In this document: one piece after another, positions 17,415 through 25,361 of the stretch
How the letters are laid out: every line of letters starts with the position of its first letter
Numbering within the stretch: the stretch's first letter is position 1
Source: a virus
Direction: 5' to 3' (one strand)
Length of the DNA stretch: 64,000 nt
Virus record (IMG/VR): IMGVR_UViG_3300042895_001344
Location: 153,143 to 217,142 of that record
Made by a program: the position numbers and the translations under genes
Notes under the pieces: generated by a model
The model's input: the letters and a program-made list of their open reading frames with translations, nothing else
Told to the model about the DNA's origin: nothing
Databases searched by the model: none

Positions 17415-19348
17415 TGTTTGACAAATTAAAGACCAAAATTGATTTAATTCAGAAAAGTGTTGATAGTGCATCAGTTAAAATGGAAATTAATTCTGATGAC
17501 TTTATTAAAAAACATGCTCCTAAATTACCAAATTTAGATGCTAAATTAGAACAGTTTAAATCTAAATTAGCAAACAAAAAAAAGAAAAAACAAAATCAAA
17601 AAAATATTTTTGAGGAAGTTATTAGTGTAGTAAATAAATTTTTAGAAGCGGGTAGAAAAGTTAATGATTCAAGTAGATTTCAATCTACTCAAAGATTAAG
17701 ACAACACGTTATTGATTCTGTAGAAGTCACATCTAATTCCGCAAAACAAATTTTAATGGATTGCGTTAAAAGTGCGTTTTTTGCAAATGGAGGAATATGT
17801 GGTACTGATCGATTTCTTACAGGTGCCGATATGGACTCTGTAGTTATTTCACCAAAAGAGATTGATTTTTTAAATATGTTTAGAGTTCCACCAAAAAGTG
17901 ATTATGGTGCAATAATGTATGAAAACCCCAAAAGAACGGGGGGTAATAAAGTTCAAGTAAATACAGGACTATATAATTCATTTACAGGAGGAACATTTGA
18001 ATATGAAACACCAAGTAATAAAACATTATTTACATCAACTTGGAATACAAGTGATCAAACATTTCAAATAAGTGGATTAACACAGGGTCCAGGTCTTGGA
18101 CAATATGGTATTATTAAAGTAGAAGATTTCTTTAATGATTATTATTCAAATATAGAAATGCCAGATTTAAATGAAATTGTAAAGAAAGCGATGTTACTTA
18201 CTTTAAAGGCGGCTAGTGTCAGTGCAGATAAAACCGGTGTAAAAGTCGGAGGATCTGCAACAGGAATGGAAAATCCTTTAGATTTTACCCCTTCATTAGA
18301 TGAGGCAATTAATAACTTGGAAAGAATGTTAAATAAATTGTTTGCTTTTTGTAATAACCAAACCGAACAATTGAGTGGACAAACTCCAACAAATCTATTT
18401 CACGAAAATGAAGAACCCGATGAATTTTATTTTGATTTTGATGACGTTGAAGGAATTGATATAGATTCTGAAGATGCGAGAAGAAGAAAAGTTTTAAAAT
18501 TTGTGGACTGTAACAACTTTGAGGTTCCTTATAATACGGTTCATATTGAGGACTTTATTTATTTAGAAGATAAAACGGATCTAAGAACATTGATAGACGG
18601 TGCATTAAATAAAGCTGCGTCAGATGCATATGAACAATCTAATTTTGCAATTGACTTACCTAGTTTTCAATTATCCATAAATTTATCTTTTATCTTCAAT
18701 ATACCTAAGGCCTTAATAATGAGTGTAATATCACCTAAGATGTTTTTACCATTTGTAATAATTTATAAATTATTCACAGCGGGAGCAAAACAATTGATAT
18801 TCGATGTAAAAACAATAATGAAATTATTGAAAAAGATTTTCTTATGTACAATTAACCAATTGTTTTGGAAATTTTTACGTGAGTTTTGGAAAAGAGTTAA
18901 AGCCGACCTTAAGAATTTTTTAAAAAGAATAATACAAAAAATATTAAGAGATAAGTTTAGAAGATATTATATAGTAATTGCCGCGTTGATTGCATTATTA
19001 AAAAGAATAATTGAAACTGGTATAAATAACTGTGCGGATTTAATTGGTGCAATTGGTGCTGCAATTGACGGCGCATTAAGTGCATCGGGGGGTTTAAACA
19101 TACCAAACGTCCTTTTATTAATTGCAGATAAATTACCTGGTTTTAGTGCGGTTAAAACATCTATGGACGTTAATGAAAAAATGGAAGCGATGGGGATTCC
19201 AACAGGAGATGTAAATGGAGAACCTAACTATCACCTACTATCACATTCAGCGGCGATAGAGGGACTCGCCGATAATTTAGCAAAAACACCATTTATATCA
19301 ATACCTAAAGCATCAGGTATACCGGTTGGTGCATTAATGAAACATTAA
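17414..19348 (+). CDS. Large virion protein with hydrophobic C-terminal region
   Basis: A 644-residue protein. Residues 1-70 are Lys-rich and helical; residues ~70-420 form a globular region with acidic stretches (FYFDFDDVEGIDIDSEDA). Residues ~430-560 contain several hydrophobic helices (ALIMSVISPKMFLPFVIIY, YYIVIAALIALLKRI) alternating with basic segments. A structured end follows. Directly upstream of the gp5-like hub gene, it may be a baseplate or membrane-contacting tail protein. No homology is claimed. Confidence 0.55.
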   Translation: MFDKLKTKIDLIQKSVDSASVKMEINSDDFIKKHAPKLPNLDAKLEQFKSKLANKKKKKQNQKNIFEEVISVVNKFLEAGRKVNDSSRFQSTQRLRQHVIDSVEVTSNSAKQILMDCVKSAFFANGGICGTDRFLTGADMDSVVISPKEIDFLNMFRVPPKSDYGAIMYENPKRTGGNKVQVNTGLYNSFTGGTFEYETPSNKTLFTSTWNTSDQTFQISGLTQGPGLGQYGIIKVEDFFNDYYSNIEMPDLNEIVKKAMLLTLKAASVSADKTGVKVGGSATGMENPLDFTPSLDEAINNLERMLNKLFAFCNNQTEQLSGQTPTNLFHENEEPDEFYFDFDDVEGIDIDSEDARRRKVLKFVDCNNFEVPYNTVHIEDFIYLEDKTDLRTLIDGALNKAASDAYEQSNFAIDLPSFQLSINLSFIFNIPKALIMSVISPKMFLPFVIIYKLFTAGAKQLIFDVKTIMKLLKKIFLCTINQLFWKFLREFWKRVKADLKNFLKRIIQKILRDKFRRYYIVIAALIALLKRIIETGINNCADLIGAIGAAIDGALSASGGLNIPNVLLLIADKLPGFSAVKTSMDVNEKMEAMGIPTGDVNGEPNYHLLSHSAAIEGLADNLAKTPFISIPKASGIPVGALMKH

Positions 19349-19351
19349 GAT

Positions 19352-19555
19352 ATGGAAAGTCAAAAATTAATTGAAATTGCAAACGATGTAGAAAATAAAT
19401 CTAATAAAGATTTAATGATTGTTGCGGATGAATTAAATGAGGAATTTGAAAAAACTAAAGAATTAATTATTGATTTAACCAGACATTTAGATGGTGTTGA
19501 AAGTTTATATAATAAGGTTAATAAAGAAATAGAAAAAAGATATACAGGGAAATGA
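19352..19555 (+). CDS. Small coiled-coil protein
   Basis: A 67-residue, highly helical, acidic protein (LNEEFEKTKELIIDLTRHLDGVESLYNKVNKEI). It overlaps the next gene by 4 nt and follows the previous by 3 nt. It is probably a chaperone-like or structural partner of one of its neighbours. No motif is available. Confidence 0.55.
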   Translation: MESQKLIEIANDVENKSNKDLMIVADELNEEFEKTKELIIDLTRHLDGVESLYNKVNKEIEKRYTGK

Positions 19556-21066
19556 AAATAATAGATATTGGTAAATGTATTGATAATGTTGATCCTTTAG
19601 GTATTGGTAGAATAAGGGTTAGTCGTTATAACGAATATACGGGACAGAAAGAAGGTGCGATCGACTATGAACCATGGAGTGATAGAGATTTATTTATTGC
19701 CAATCCTTTCTTACCTTCTAATGTCAATTTTATTCCTGAGATTAATCAATCTGTAAAAATAATACAATACAATACTGATAAAGATACAGTAAACGTTGAG
19801 TACATTGCCGGTCCATTTACAACGATGTATGATTATAACGGACAAACATTCTCACAACAAATTGCAAATACCACTTATGGTACTAACGTTAAACATAAAG
19901 CTAATATTAGAAATTCGACAGGTGAATATATAAATAAAAAATCTGAAAATACATTTGCAAAAGAAAAAGATTTTGCAATATATGGTAAGAGTGGTTCTGA
20001 TGTTCTTTTTACAGAAAATGGATTACAATTGAGAGGTGGTAAATTATTATCCAAAGAGGCGGCCAGTACTGTGAATAGACAAACTATGTTAGATTATCCT
20101 TTAATGGCTAAAAAGTCATCAAGGATTTATTTGAAAAAATTCCCTAAAAAAATGAACTTAGAGGAGGTTTTAACTACCGAAAATATAAGTGAAAACAAAG
20201 ATTTAAATTATATTATTGAATATGATGTAAATAGTTTTGTAAATGATGCAACGGGTTATACTATTAGTTTGTATGTTTATAAAGTAAACGGGGCGTTAGG
20301 TGATCTATTTAAAACAAATTATTTTACCGAAAATACCGAGGTTCAATCTTCTTTAATTAAGTTAATTAATGATGACAACACGAACACAACACCCACTTAT
20401 CAAATAACTGTAACATCAATATCCGACATATATAGAGAAATAAGAGATAAAATATTTTTAGTACACGACAAAGGATTAAATGAATTAAACACTCAATATC
20501 CTTCAGATGATATACATCCGTTCTTTTTTAGGCCATACACTAATTTTAAAAGATCTTTATCGACTACGGACGAATTAAATAATAAACAAACTATTTTGAA
20601 TGGAATTAACGTATTAAGAATTGGTCCTGGTGCTGGTTTAATATGGTCAGCAACAAGAGCAAAGGCGGAAGTTAATCCTGTTAATTCGATTGAGAAGGTT
20701 GCTAAAATTGATAATAATACTGCCGAACAAACATTTGGAGCTATGTTAGTGGATAAACTTTATCTATTATCAACTGATTTAGGTACAAACGAATCTACCA
20801 ATCCTGTACCATTTGTCGATTTAAATGGTTATGAATTATCTCAACAAGATTATATAGAAAAAATTGAACCTTCAACCTTTTCAACGGTAAGAGGTGAAAA
20901 TCTATTAAAATTACTTAGTAAAATGATAGAAGTTATTTTTACTCATAGACATAATCCATTAATGCCAATATCGGGTCAATATGATTACGATCATGGTAAT
21001 GAACTTAAGGAACTTTTTAAGACTATTGAAAATGACATTTTAAATAAATCGATTAGAATCAACTAA
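19552..21066 (+). CDS. Baseplate hub protein with gp5-type OB fold
   Basis: A 504-residue protein. The N-terminus (GKCIDNVDPLGIGRIRVSRYNEYTG) is the OB-fold signature of gp5/VgrG-type tail-spike hub proteins (DPL..GRIRV). The centre is long and less ordered in type. The C-terminal ~60 residues (RGENLLKLLSKMIEVIFTHRHNPL) are a further conserved-looking structural motif. No lysozyme domain is visible, unlike T4 gp5. It probably forms the membrane-puncturing tail hub. The gene lies within the baseplate group. Confidence 0.65.
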   Translation: MKIIDIGKCIDNVDPLGIGRIRVSRYNEYTGQKEGAIDYEPWSDRDLFIANPFLPSNVNFIPEINQSVKIIQYNTDKDTVNVEYIAGPFTTMYDYNGQTFSQQIANTTYGTNVKHKANIRNSTGEYINKKSENTFAKEKDFAIYGKSGSDVLFTENGLQLRGGKLLSKEAASTVNRQTMLDYPLMAKKSSRIYLKKFPKKMNLEEVLTTENISENKDLNYIIEYDVNSFVNDATGYTISLYVYKVNGALGDLFKTNYFTENTEVQSSLIKLINDDNTNTTPTYQITVTSISDIYREIRDKIFLVHDKGLNELNTQYPSDDIHPFFFRPYTNFKRSLSTTDELNNKQTILNGINVLRIGPGAGLIWSATRAKAEVNPVNSIEKVAKIDNNTAEQTFGAMLVDKLYLLSTDLGTNESTNPVPFVDLNGYELSQQDYIEKIEPSTFSTVRGENLLKLLSKMIEVIFTHRHNPLMPISGQYDYDHGNELKELFKTIENDILNKSIRIN

Positions 21067-21071
21067 TTTGA

Positions 21072-21079
21072 TATTTATA
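21072..21079 (+). promoter_or_regulatory. Late-type box TATTTATA
   Basis: TTGATATTTATA, 11 nt before the ATG at 21091. Confidence 0.5.
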
Positions 21080-21090
21080 ATAAAAAAGAG

Positions 21091-22512
21091 ATGTCATATA
21101 TACGTTCCTATTTTGAGAAGAATAACACAATTATAAAGGGTTCAACCACAAATACCGCTAAAAATCCAACCACGGAGATTTATTACGGTAATAGCACTTT
21201 TTCTAAATTTATATTTAAGGTTGATTTCACAGATTTAATTGGAAAATTAAGTAATGGAGAATTGACTCTTACAGATATTGGTGTTAGTGGTAATACTGTA
21301 TCACATACATTACACCTAACAAATTGTATATTTGGTGATGAGGGGTTTAAAGGTCAGGGTAGAAGTACTGGTAGACAAAGAGCGACCTCTTTTGATCTAA
21401 TATTATTTGAAATTACCGAAGAATGGGATGAGGGTGTTGGTTTTGACTATGTGAATGCTCCCTCAGATACTACAGACGATAGTACAATTTTTGATCAAAA
21501 CCCATCAAATTGGTACAGTAGAACGACTTTAGACGCTTGGTCAACATCAGGAATTTATGCTGAAAACCCAACTGTGATAGGGACAATACATTTTGATAAT
21601 GGAAATGAAAATATTGATTTTGATTTAACAACTTATATTAATCAAAAATTAAGAAATGAGGTATTAAATTTCGGTACTAAATTAAGTCAAATTAAGGGAT
21701 TTGGATTGGCGTTTTCTTTACCTTATCAAGATCTCACACCTGAATATGATAAGTCAGTTTCGTTCTTTACAAAATATACACAAACATTTTTTGAACCTTA
21801 CGTCGAGACATTTGTAAATGATAGAATTAACGATAATAGAACAAACTTTGCTGCGGGTGTTTATAATTACTTATATCTTTATGTTACTAAAGGTTCTAAT
21901 TTTTATAATTTAGACACTATGCCGATAGTTAATGTTTTAGATTCAAATAACAACGTTATTGATGGTTTAGGTAATCAACAAGAGGTTTCTAGAGTTAAAA
22001 AAGGTGTTTATAAAGTAAAATTAGGTATTGATGGTGATTTGTGTGACGGTAAAAAATTCTTTTACGATCAGTGGACAAACCTTTCGATTGACGGGGTTGA
22101 AATTGATGATGTGAAACAAAAATTTGTTCCTAAACCATTTACCTCACAATATACAATTGGGGAAAATCAAACGGAATTACAAAGATATAAAATACAATAC
22201 TTTGGTATAAAACAAAACGAAAAGATTGTAAGAGGTGAATTGAGAAAAGTAGTTGTAACCATTAAATCTATAGATATTCAAAAAGCCAACTTGTTTGATG
22301 AGGTTTATTTTAGAATGTTTATTAAGGAAGGTACTACAAATGTAAATGTACATGATTGGACATTGTTAGATAAAACTAATGAAAATTCGTTTCATTTTGA
22401 CACTTCAGTTTATATCCCAAGAGAATATTTTATTGAAATTAAAGCTAAAACTCACACTGAAGAAATATTCTATAATGAACATATTAAATTTGAGATTGTC
22501 TCAGAAAAATAA
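21091..22512 (+). CDS. Virion protein with DNRLRE-like beta domain
   Basis: A 473-residue protein. The N-terminal ~230 residues resemble the DNRLRE-type beta-sandwich (alternating strands, then FEITEEWDEGVGFDY, the usual 'W-x-E-G' element). The rest is beta-rich with no enzyme motif. It probably forms part of the tail or baseplate exterior. It stands behind its own TATTTATA box and before the tagged-protein group. Confidence 0.55.
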   Translation: MSYIRSYFEKNNTIIKGSTTNTAKNPTTEIYYGNSTFSKFIFKVDFTDLIGKLSNGELTLTDIGVSGNTVSHTLHLTNCIFGDEGFKGQGRSTGRQRATSFDLILFEITEEWDEGVGFDYVNAPSDTTDDSTIFDQNPSNWYSRTTLDAWSTSGIYAENPTVIGTIHFDNGNENIDFDLTTYINQKLRNEVLNFGTKLSQIKGFGLAFSLPYQDLTPEYDKSVSFFTKYTQTFFEPYVETFVNDRINDNRTNFAAGVYNYLYLYVTKGSNFYNLDTMPIVNVLDSNNNVIDGLGNQQEVSRVKKGVYKVKLGIDGDLCDGKKFFYDQWTNLSIDGVEIDDVKQKFVPKPFTSQYTIGENQTELQRYKIQYFGIKQNEKIVRGELRKVVVTIKSIDIQKANLFDEVYFRMFIKEGTTNVNVHDWTLLDKTNENSFHFDTSVYIPREYFIEIKAKTHTEEIFYNEHIKFEIVSEK

Positions 22513-22515
22513 AAC

Positions 22516-22523
22516 TATTTATA
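22516..22523 (+). promoter_or_regulatory. Late-type box TATTTATA
   Basis: AACTATTTATATATT: the box ends 4 nt before the ATG at 22528, so a transcript starting at the usual distance would be leaderless. Confidence 0.5.
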
Positions 22524-22527
22524 TATT

Positions 22528-23181
22528 ATGAAAGTAATTAAACTAAAAGAAAACGATCTTAGAAAATATATTGCTAAGATTATAAAGGAAAATCAATCAA
22601 CCGAAAACTATATGTTTTTCAGTAATTTACAACAAATACATAGACAATGTGAGATGTTGATGAAAATGGATCCACAAGAGTTAGATCAAATTATTAAAAA
22701 CGGTCACGATTGGGCGGACGATCATGTATCTGAAGCTAAGAACAATATGGATCAAGTTTTTGATTTCTTTATGAATGAAACTAAAAGTAAAGATAAACAA
22801 GATGTTACTGCCGATATGGATCAGTTTAGTATGAACGAAGAAGGACAACTTGACGAAAAATGTTGGGATGGGTATAAACAAGTTGGTAGTAAGAAAAAAG
22901 GTGGAAAAATGGTACCGAATTGTGTACCTGTAAGTGAAGCAAGTAGTCCTGCACAACAAGCTGCAATTGCAATCAATATGAAGAAAAAGGGTGTTGAACC
23001 TAAAAATGAGTCATACGGTGAAATAGACGAAAGTAAGAACTGTCCAACAGACCCTGCGAAGTGGGCAGCATCAAAGGCTAAAGCTAAATCTAAATTTGAC
23101 GTCTATCCTTCAGCATATGCAAATGGATTCGCGGCGAAAGATTATAAAGCAAAAGGTGGTGGTTGGAGAAAATGTAAATAG
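22528..23181 (+). CDS. Mosaic tagged protein with DUF5872-like C-terminus
   Basis: A 217-residue mosaic. Residues 1-21 are a tag (MKVIKLKENDLRKYI, with L-K-E). An acidic helical part follows. A Cys segment (KCWDGYKQVGSKKKGGKMVPNC, residues ~111-132, split here for length) is of a style common in large phages. SPAQQAAIAINMKKKG follows. The end (WAASKAKAKSKFDVYPSAYANG, then AKGGGWRKCK) matches the layout of DUF5872, seen in large viruses and phages. It is a probable virion-internal protein. The next ATG follows the stop directly. Confidence 0.6.
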   Translation: MKVIKLKENDLRKYIAKIIKENQSTENYMFFSNLQQIHRQCEMLMKMDPQELDQIIKNGHDWADDHVSEAKNNMDQVFDFFMNETKSKDKQDVTADMDQFSMNEEGQLDEKCWDGYKQVGSKKKGGKMVPNCVPVSEASSPAQQAAIAINMKKKGVEPKNESYGEIDESKNCPTDPAKWAASKAKAKSKFDVYPSAYANGFAAKDYKAKGGGWRKCK

Positions 23182-23943
23182 ATGAATTTAGAAGAGAACA
23201 TACAAAGAATTAAACAAATGATGATTTCTGAGGAGATGGTACAATCTGATGCTTGGAAGTCTTTAAAGAAGACATTAGATGTTCTTAAAAAGAAGAAAAA
23301 AGTTTTACTATTAAGTTGTTCTAATAGACACAATTGGGACGAAAATGATATTGATATACCAAAATCTAAAATGATTGCGATGTATCTTAACGAAGAATTA
23401 GGTGACAAATCCGTTTTAATAGATGTACCTGAACTTAAGATATTTCCTTGTGAAGGTAACGTATCAAGAAAAGACGGAGATTCATGTGGAGTATTAAAAT
23501 CTAAACTTGAAGACAAGGACAAAAATCCTTCAGGTCATCATAGATGTTGGGCAAGTATAAACAACAAATCAGATGAACTTTGGAAAATATCTAAAGAACT
23601 ATTTGAATCGGACGCGGTTATATTTTTTAGTTCAATAAGGTGGGGACAGACAAATATGTATTATCAAAATCTAATTGAAAGACTTAATTGGATTGAAAAT
23701 AGACATACAACACAAAATGAATCAAACATAGTAAAAGATATTGAATCTGGATATATTTGTACGGGACATAATTGGAATGGAAGTAACGTTGTTGATCTAC
23801 AAAAACAAGTTCATTCATTTTATGGATTCAAACCAAACGATGATATATATTGGAATTGGCAGTATACTAAAGATATTAACGACGAAAGTCAAAAATCATA
23901 TAAAGATTCTCATGATAAATTCATAAAAGACACTAAATTATAA
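23182..23943 (+). CDS. Flavodoxin-fold NAD(P)H:FMN reductase-like enzyme with tag
   Basis: A 253-residue protein. The N-terminal tag (NIQRIKQMMISEE, with I-S-E) precedes a flavodoxin-like core: VLLLSCSNRHN at the phosphate-binding loop position, VLIDVPELKIFPCEGNVSRKDG, and DAVIFFSSIRWGQTNMYYQNLIERL (the usual W-G-x-x-x-x-x flavin region). The pattern resembles NADPH-dependent FMN reductase or iron-sulfur flavoprotein relatives. A Cys-rich middle (PCEGNVS, DSCGV, HHRCW) could bind a metal. Adjacent to a pterin dehydratase. The substrate is not identifiable. Confidence 0.65.
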   Translation: MNLEENIQRIKQMMISEEMVQSDAWKSLKKTLDVLKKKKKVLLLSCSNRHNWDENDIDIPKSKMIAMYLNEELGDKSVLIDVPELKIFPCEGNVSRKDGDSCGVLKSKLEDKDKNPSGHHRCWASINNKSDELWKISKELFESDAVIFFSSIRWGQTNMYYQNLIERLNWIENRHTTQNESNIVKDIESGYICTGHNWNGSNVVDLQKQVHSFYGFKPNDDIYWNWQYTKDINDESQKSYKDSHDKFIKDTKL

Positions 23944-23944
23944 T

Positions 23945-24223
23945 ATGAGAATAATAATAACCGAAGACCAAAAAAATAAAATTATGAATAGTAATGATTG
24001 GGTGGAAACAAACGGTAAATTAATTAAAACATTTTATTTTAAAGATTATAAGGAAGTTATGTCATTTGCTAATGAGGTGATGAAAATTGCCAACAAACAA
24101 AATCATCACCCCGATATGACGGTTCATTATGATAATGTAAAGTTATCAATTACAGACCACGATAAGGGTAAGGTGTCCGATAAGTGTCATAAATTTGTTA
24201 ATGAGGTAAATAAAATTATATAA
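23945..24223 (+). CDS. Pterin-4a-carbinolamine dehydratase-like enzyme with tag
   Basis: A 92-residue protein. After a tag (MRIIITEDQKNKI, with I-T-E), the sequence matches the PCD/DCoH family: HHPDMTVHYDNV (54-65), with H54-H55-P56 as the active-site motif and H72/D73 after the fixed spacing. PCD dehydrates 4a-hydroxytetrahydrobiopterin to regenerate the cofactor, and small PCD folds also act as transcription dimerisation partners. A phage copy in a late structural block is unusual. The length is close to that of single-domain PCDs, with the tag replacing the normal N-terminus. Confidence 0.8.
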   Translation: MRIIITEDQKNKIMNSNDWVETNGKLIKTFYFKDYKEVMSFANEVMKIANKQNHHPDMTVHYDNVKLSITDHDKGKVSDKCHKFVNEVNKII

Positions 24224-24224
24224 C

Positions 24225-24977
24225 ATGAAAATTATTGTTTCAAAGGAAGATAAAGAATATATAAACGAATGTCTTAAATCAGGTGAGGTTTTAAAAGAAG
24301 ATCTTACAAGGTGGTTTAAAGAGAAGTGGGTAGATGTTAGTAAAAAGGTAGATGGTAAACACCCACCTTGTGGTAGAAAAGATGCTGATGGTAAATCGTA
24401 TCCTAAATGTAGACCTTCTAAAAAAGTGTCTAAAGAAACTCCAAAAGTTGCCTCTTCATATGATAAAAAAGAAAAGAAAGCAATGACTTCACAAAAAAGA
24501 AGAGCAGAAAAGAAAGACCCTAAAGTGGGTAAGGGTAATAAACCAACAATGACTAAATTTGATGAGAATATGGAAAAGAGAACAATAATTCAAATATCTG
24601 AAGATCAATTCGAAAGACTATTTGAATACAACGAAGAAACTCCTGTATTGATATATGAGGATGAGTTTGGATCAATAGAAAATACTAAATTTGAATACGA
24701 CTTAGGTCTTTTAAATGAGGCTGAGTATCAAGGACGTAAAGTTCAACTTGGTAAAATCATGCAAGGGGACGTAAAGAAATCAAAAGTTTATGTTAAGAAC
24801 GATAAAGGTAAAGTCGTTAAAGTAAACTTTGGTTTTGGTGGTAAATCCGCTAAAGGTAAACGAATGGTTATTAAGAAAAATAACCCTGCAAGACGTAAAT
24901 CATTTAGAGCACGTATGAATTGTGATAATCCAGGTCCTCGTTGGAAACCAAGATATTGGGCTTGTAGAACTTGGTAA
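24225..24977 (+). CDS. Mosaic tagged basic protein (DUF6321-like plus CRTW motif)
   Basis: A 250-residue protein with two tags: the N-terminus (MKIIVSKEDKEYINECL) and an internal copy near residue 117 (RTIIQISEDQFERLFEY, with I-S-E). Between them, DLTRWFKEKWVDVSKKVDG, PPCGRKDADGKSYPKCRPSKK and KKAMTSQKRRAEKK resemble the DUF6321 domain found in large viruses. The C-terminal motif (FRARMNCDNPGPRWKPRYWA, then CRTW) is Cys/Trp-rich. A strongly basic protein of this kind could bind DNA inside the capsid. It converges end to end with the following minus-strand gene. Confidence 0.6.
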   Translation: MKIIVSKEDKEYINECLKSGEVLKEDLTRWFKEKWVDVSKKVDGKHPPCGRKDADGKSYPKCRPSKKVSKETPKVASSYDKKEKKAMTSQKRRAEKKDPKVGKGNKPTMTKFDENMEKRTIIQISEDQFERLFEYNEETPVLIYEDEFGSIENTKFEYDLGLLNEAEYQGRKVQLGKIMQGDVKKSKVYVKNDKGKVVKVNFGFGGKSAKGKRMVIKKNNPARRKSFRARMNCDNPGPRWKPRYWACRTW

Positions 24978-25274
24978 TTAAATTAATTTTTGATTAGATA
25001 TAAAGTATACCCTATCGGACGCATAGAGACCTTTATAGGACGCCTCTTTCTTTTCCACTAACTTACCCATCTGTATTAAATGAAGACCGTTTTTAAGGTC
25101 TATTCCCACTAATAAACGACCTTGCCACTTTTCGTAGGTTGTTTCACGCACATATTTTCCCTCATCGTCCATTTTGAGGTGTTCAATCATCACTTCTTTT
25201 TTAATTTTACACGTAATCCCCCTCTCATCTATGAGTTTGGTTAAGACGTCTAATCGTAGATTTTCGTATTCCAT
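24978..25274 (-). CDS. Small protein with SAP-like N-terminus
   Basis: A 98-residue protein. Residues ~5-35 (NLRLDVLTKLIDERGI, KKEVMIEHLK) resemble the SAP helix-extension-helix used for nucleic-acid binding. The rest (GRLLVGIDLKNGLHLIQMG) is beta-like. It has its own host-type promoter, unlike the head genes around it, so it may be an early regulator. The stop abuts the stop of the converging gene at 24977. The SAP call is weak. Confidence 0.6.
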   Translation of the reverse strand: MEYENLRLDVLTKLIDERGITCKIKKEVMIEHLKMDDEGKYVRETTYEKWQGRLLVGIDLKNGLHLIQMGKLVEKKEASYKGLYASDRVYFISNQKLI

Positions 25275-25278
25275 AACA

Positions 25279-25310
25279 CAAATATACTATATTTTTTAGA
25301 ATATACCAAA
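25279..25310 (-). promoter_or_regulatory. Bacteroidetes-type promoter (TTTG-N20-TATATTTG)
   Basis: On the minus strand TTTG (complement of 25307-25310) and TATATTTG (complement of 25279-25286), 5 nt before the ATG at 25274. It directly follows the capsid-gene terminator. Confidence 0.55.
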
Positions 25311-25313
25311 AAT

Positions 25314-25343
25314 AAAAAACCCCCGATTTCTCGAGGGTTTTTC
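25314..25343 (-). terminator. Bidirectional-type terminator after the capsid gene
   Basis: Hairpin AACCCCCGA / TCGAGGGTT with a 4-nt loop (one mismatch), T-runs on both strands. It ends transcription of the capsid gene, which stops at 25362. Confidence 0.75.
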
Positions 25344-25361
25344 GTGATATTCCTATTAAGA

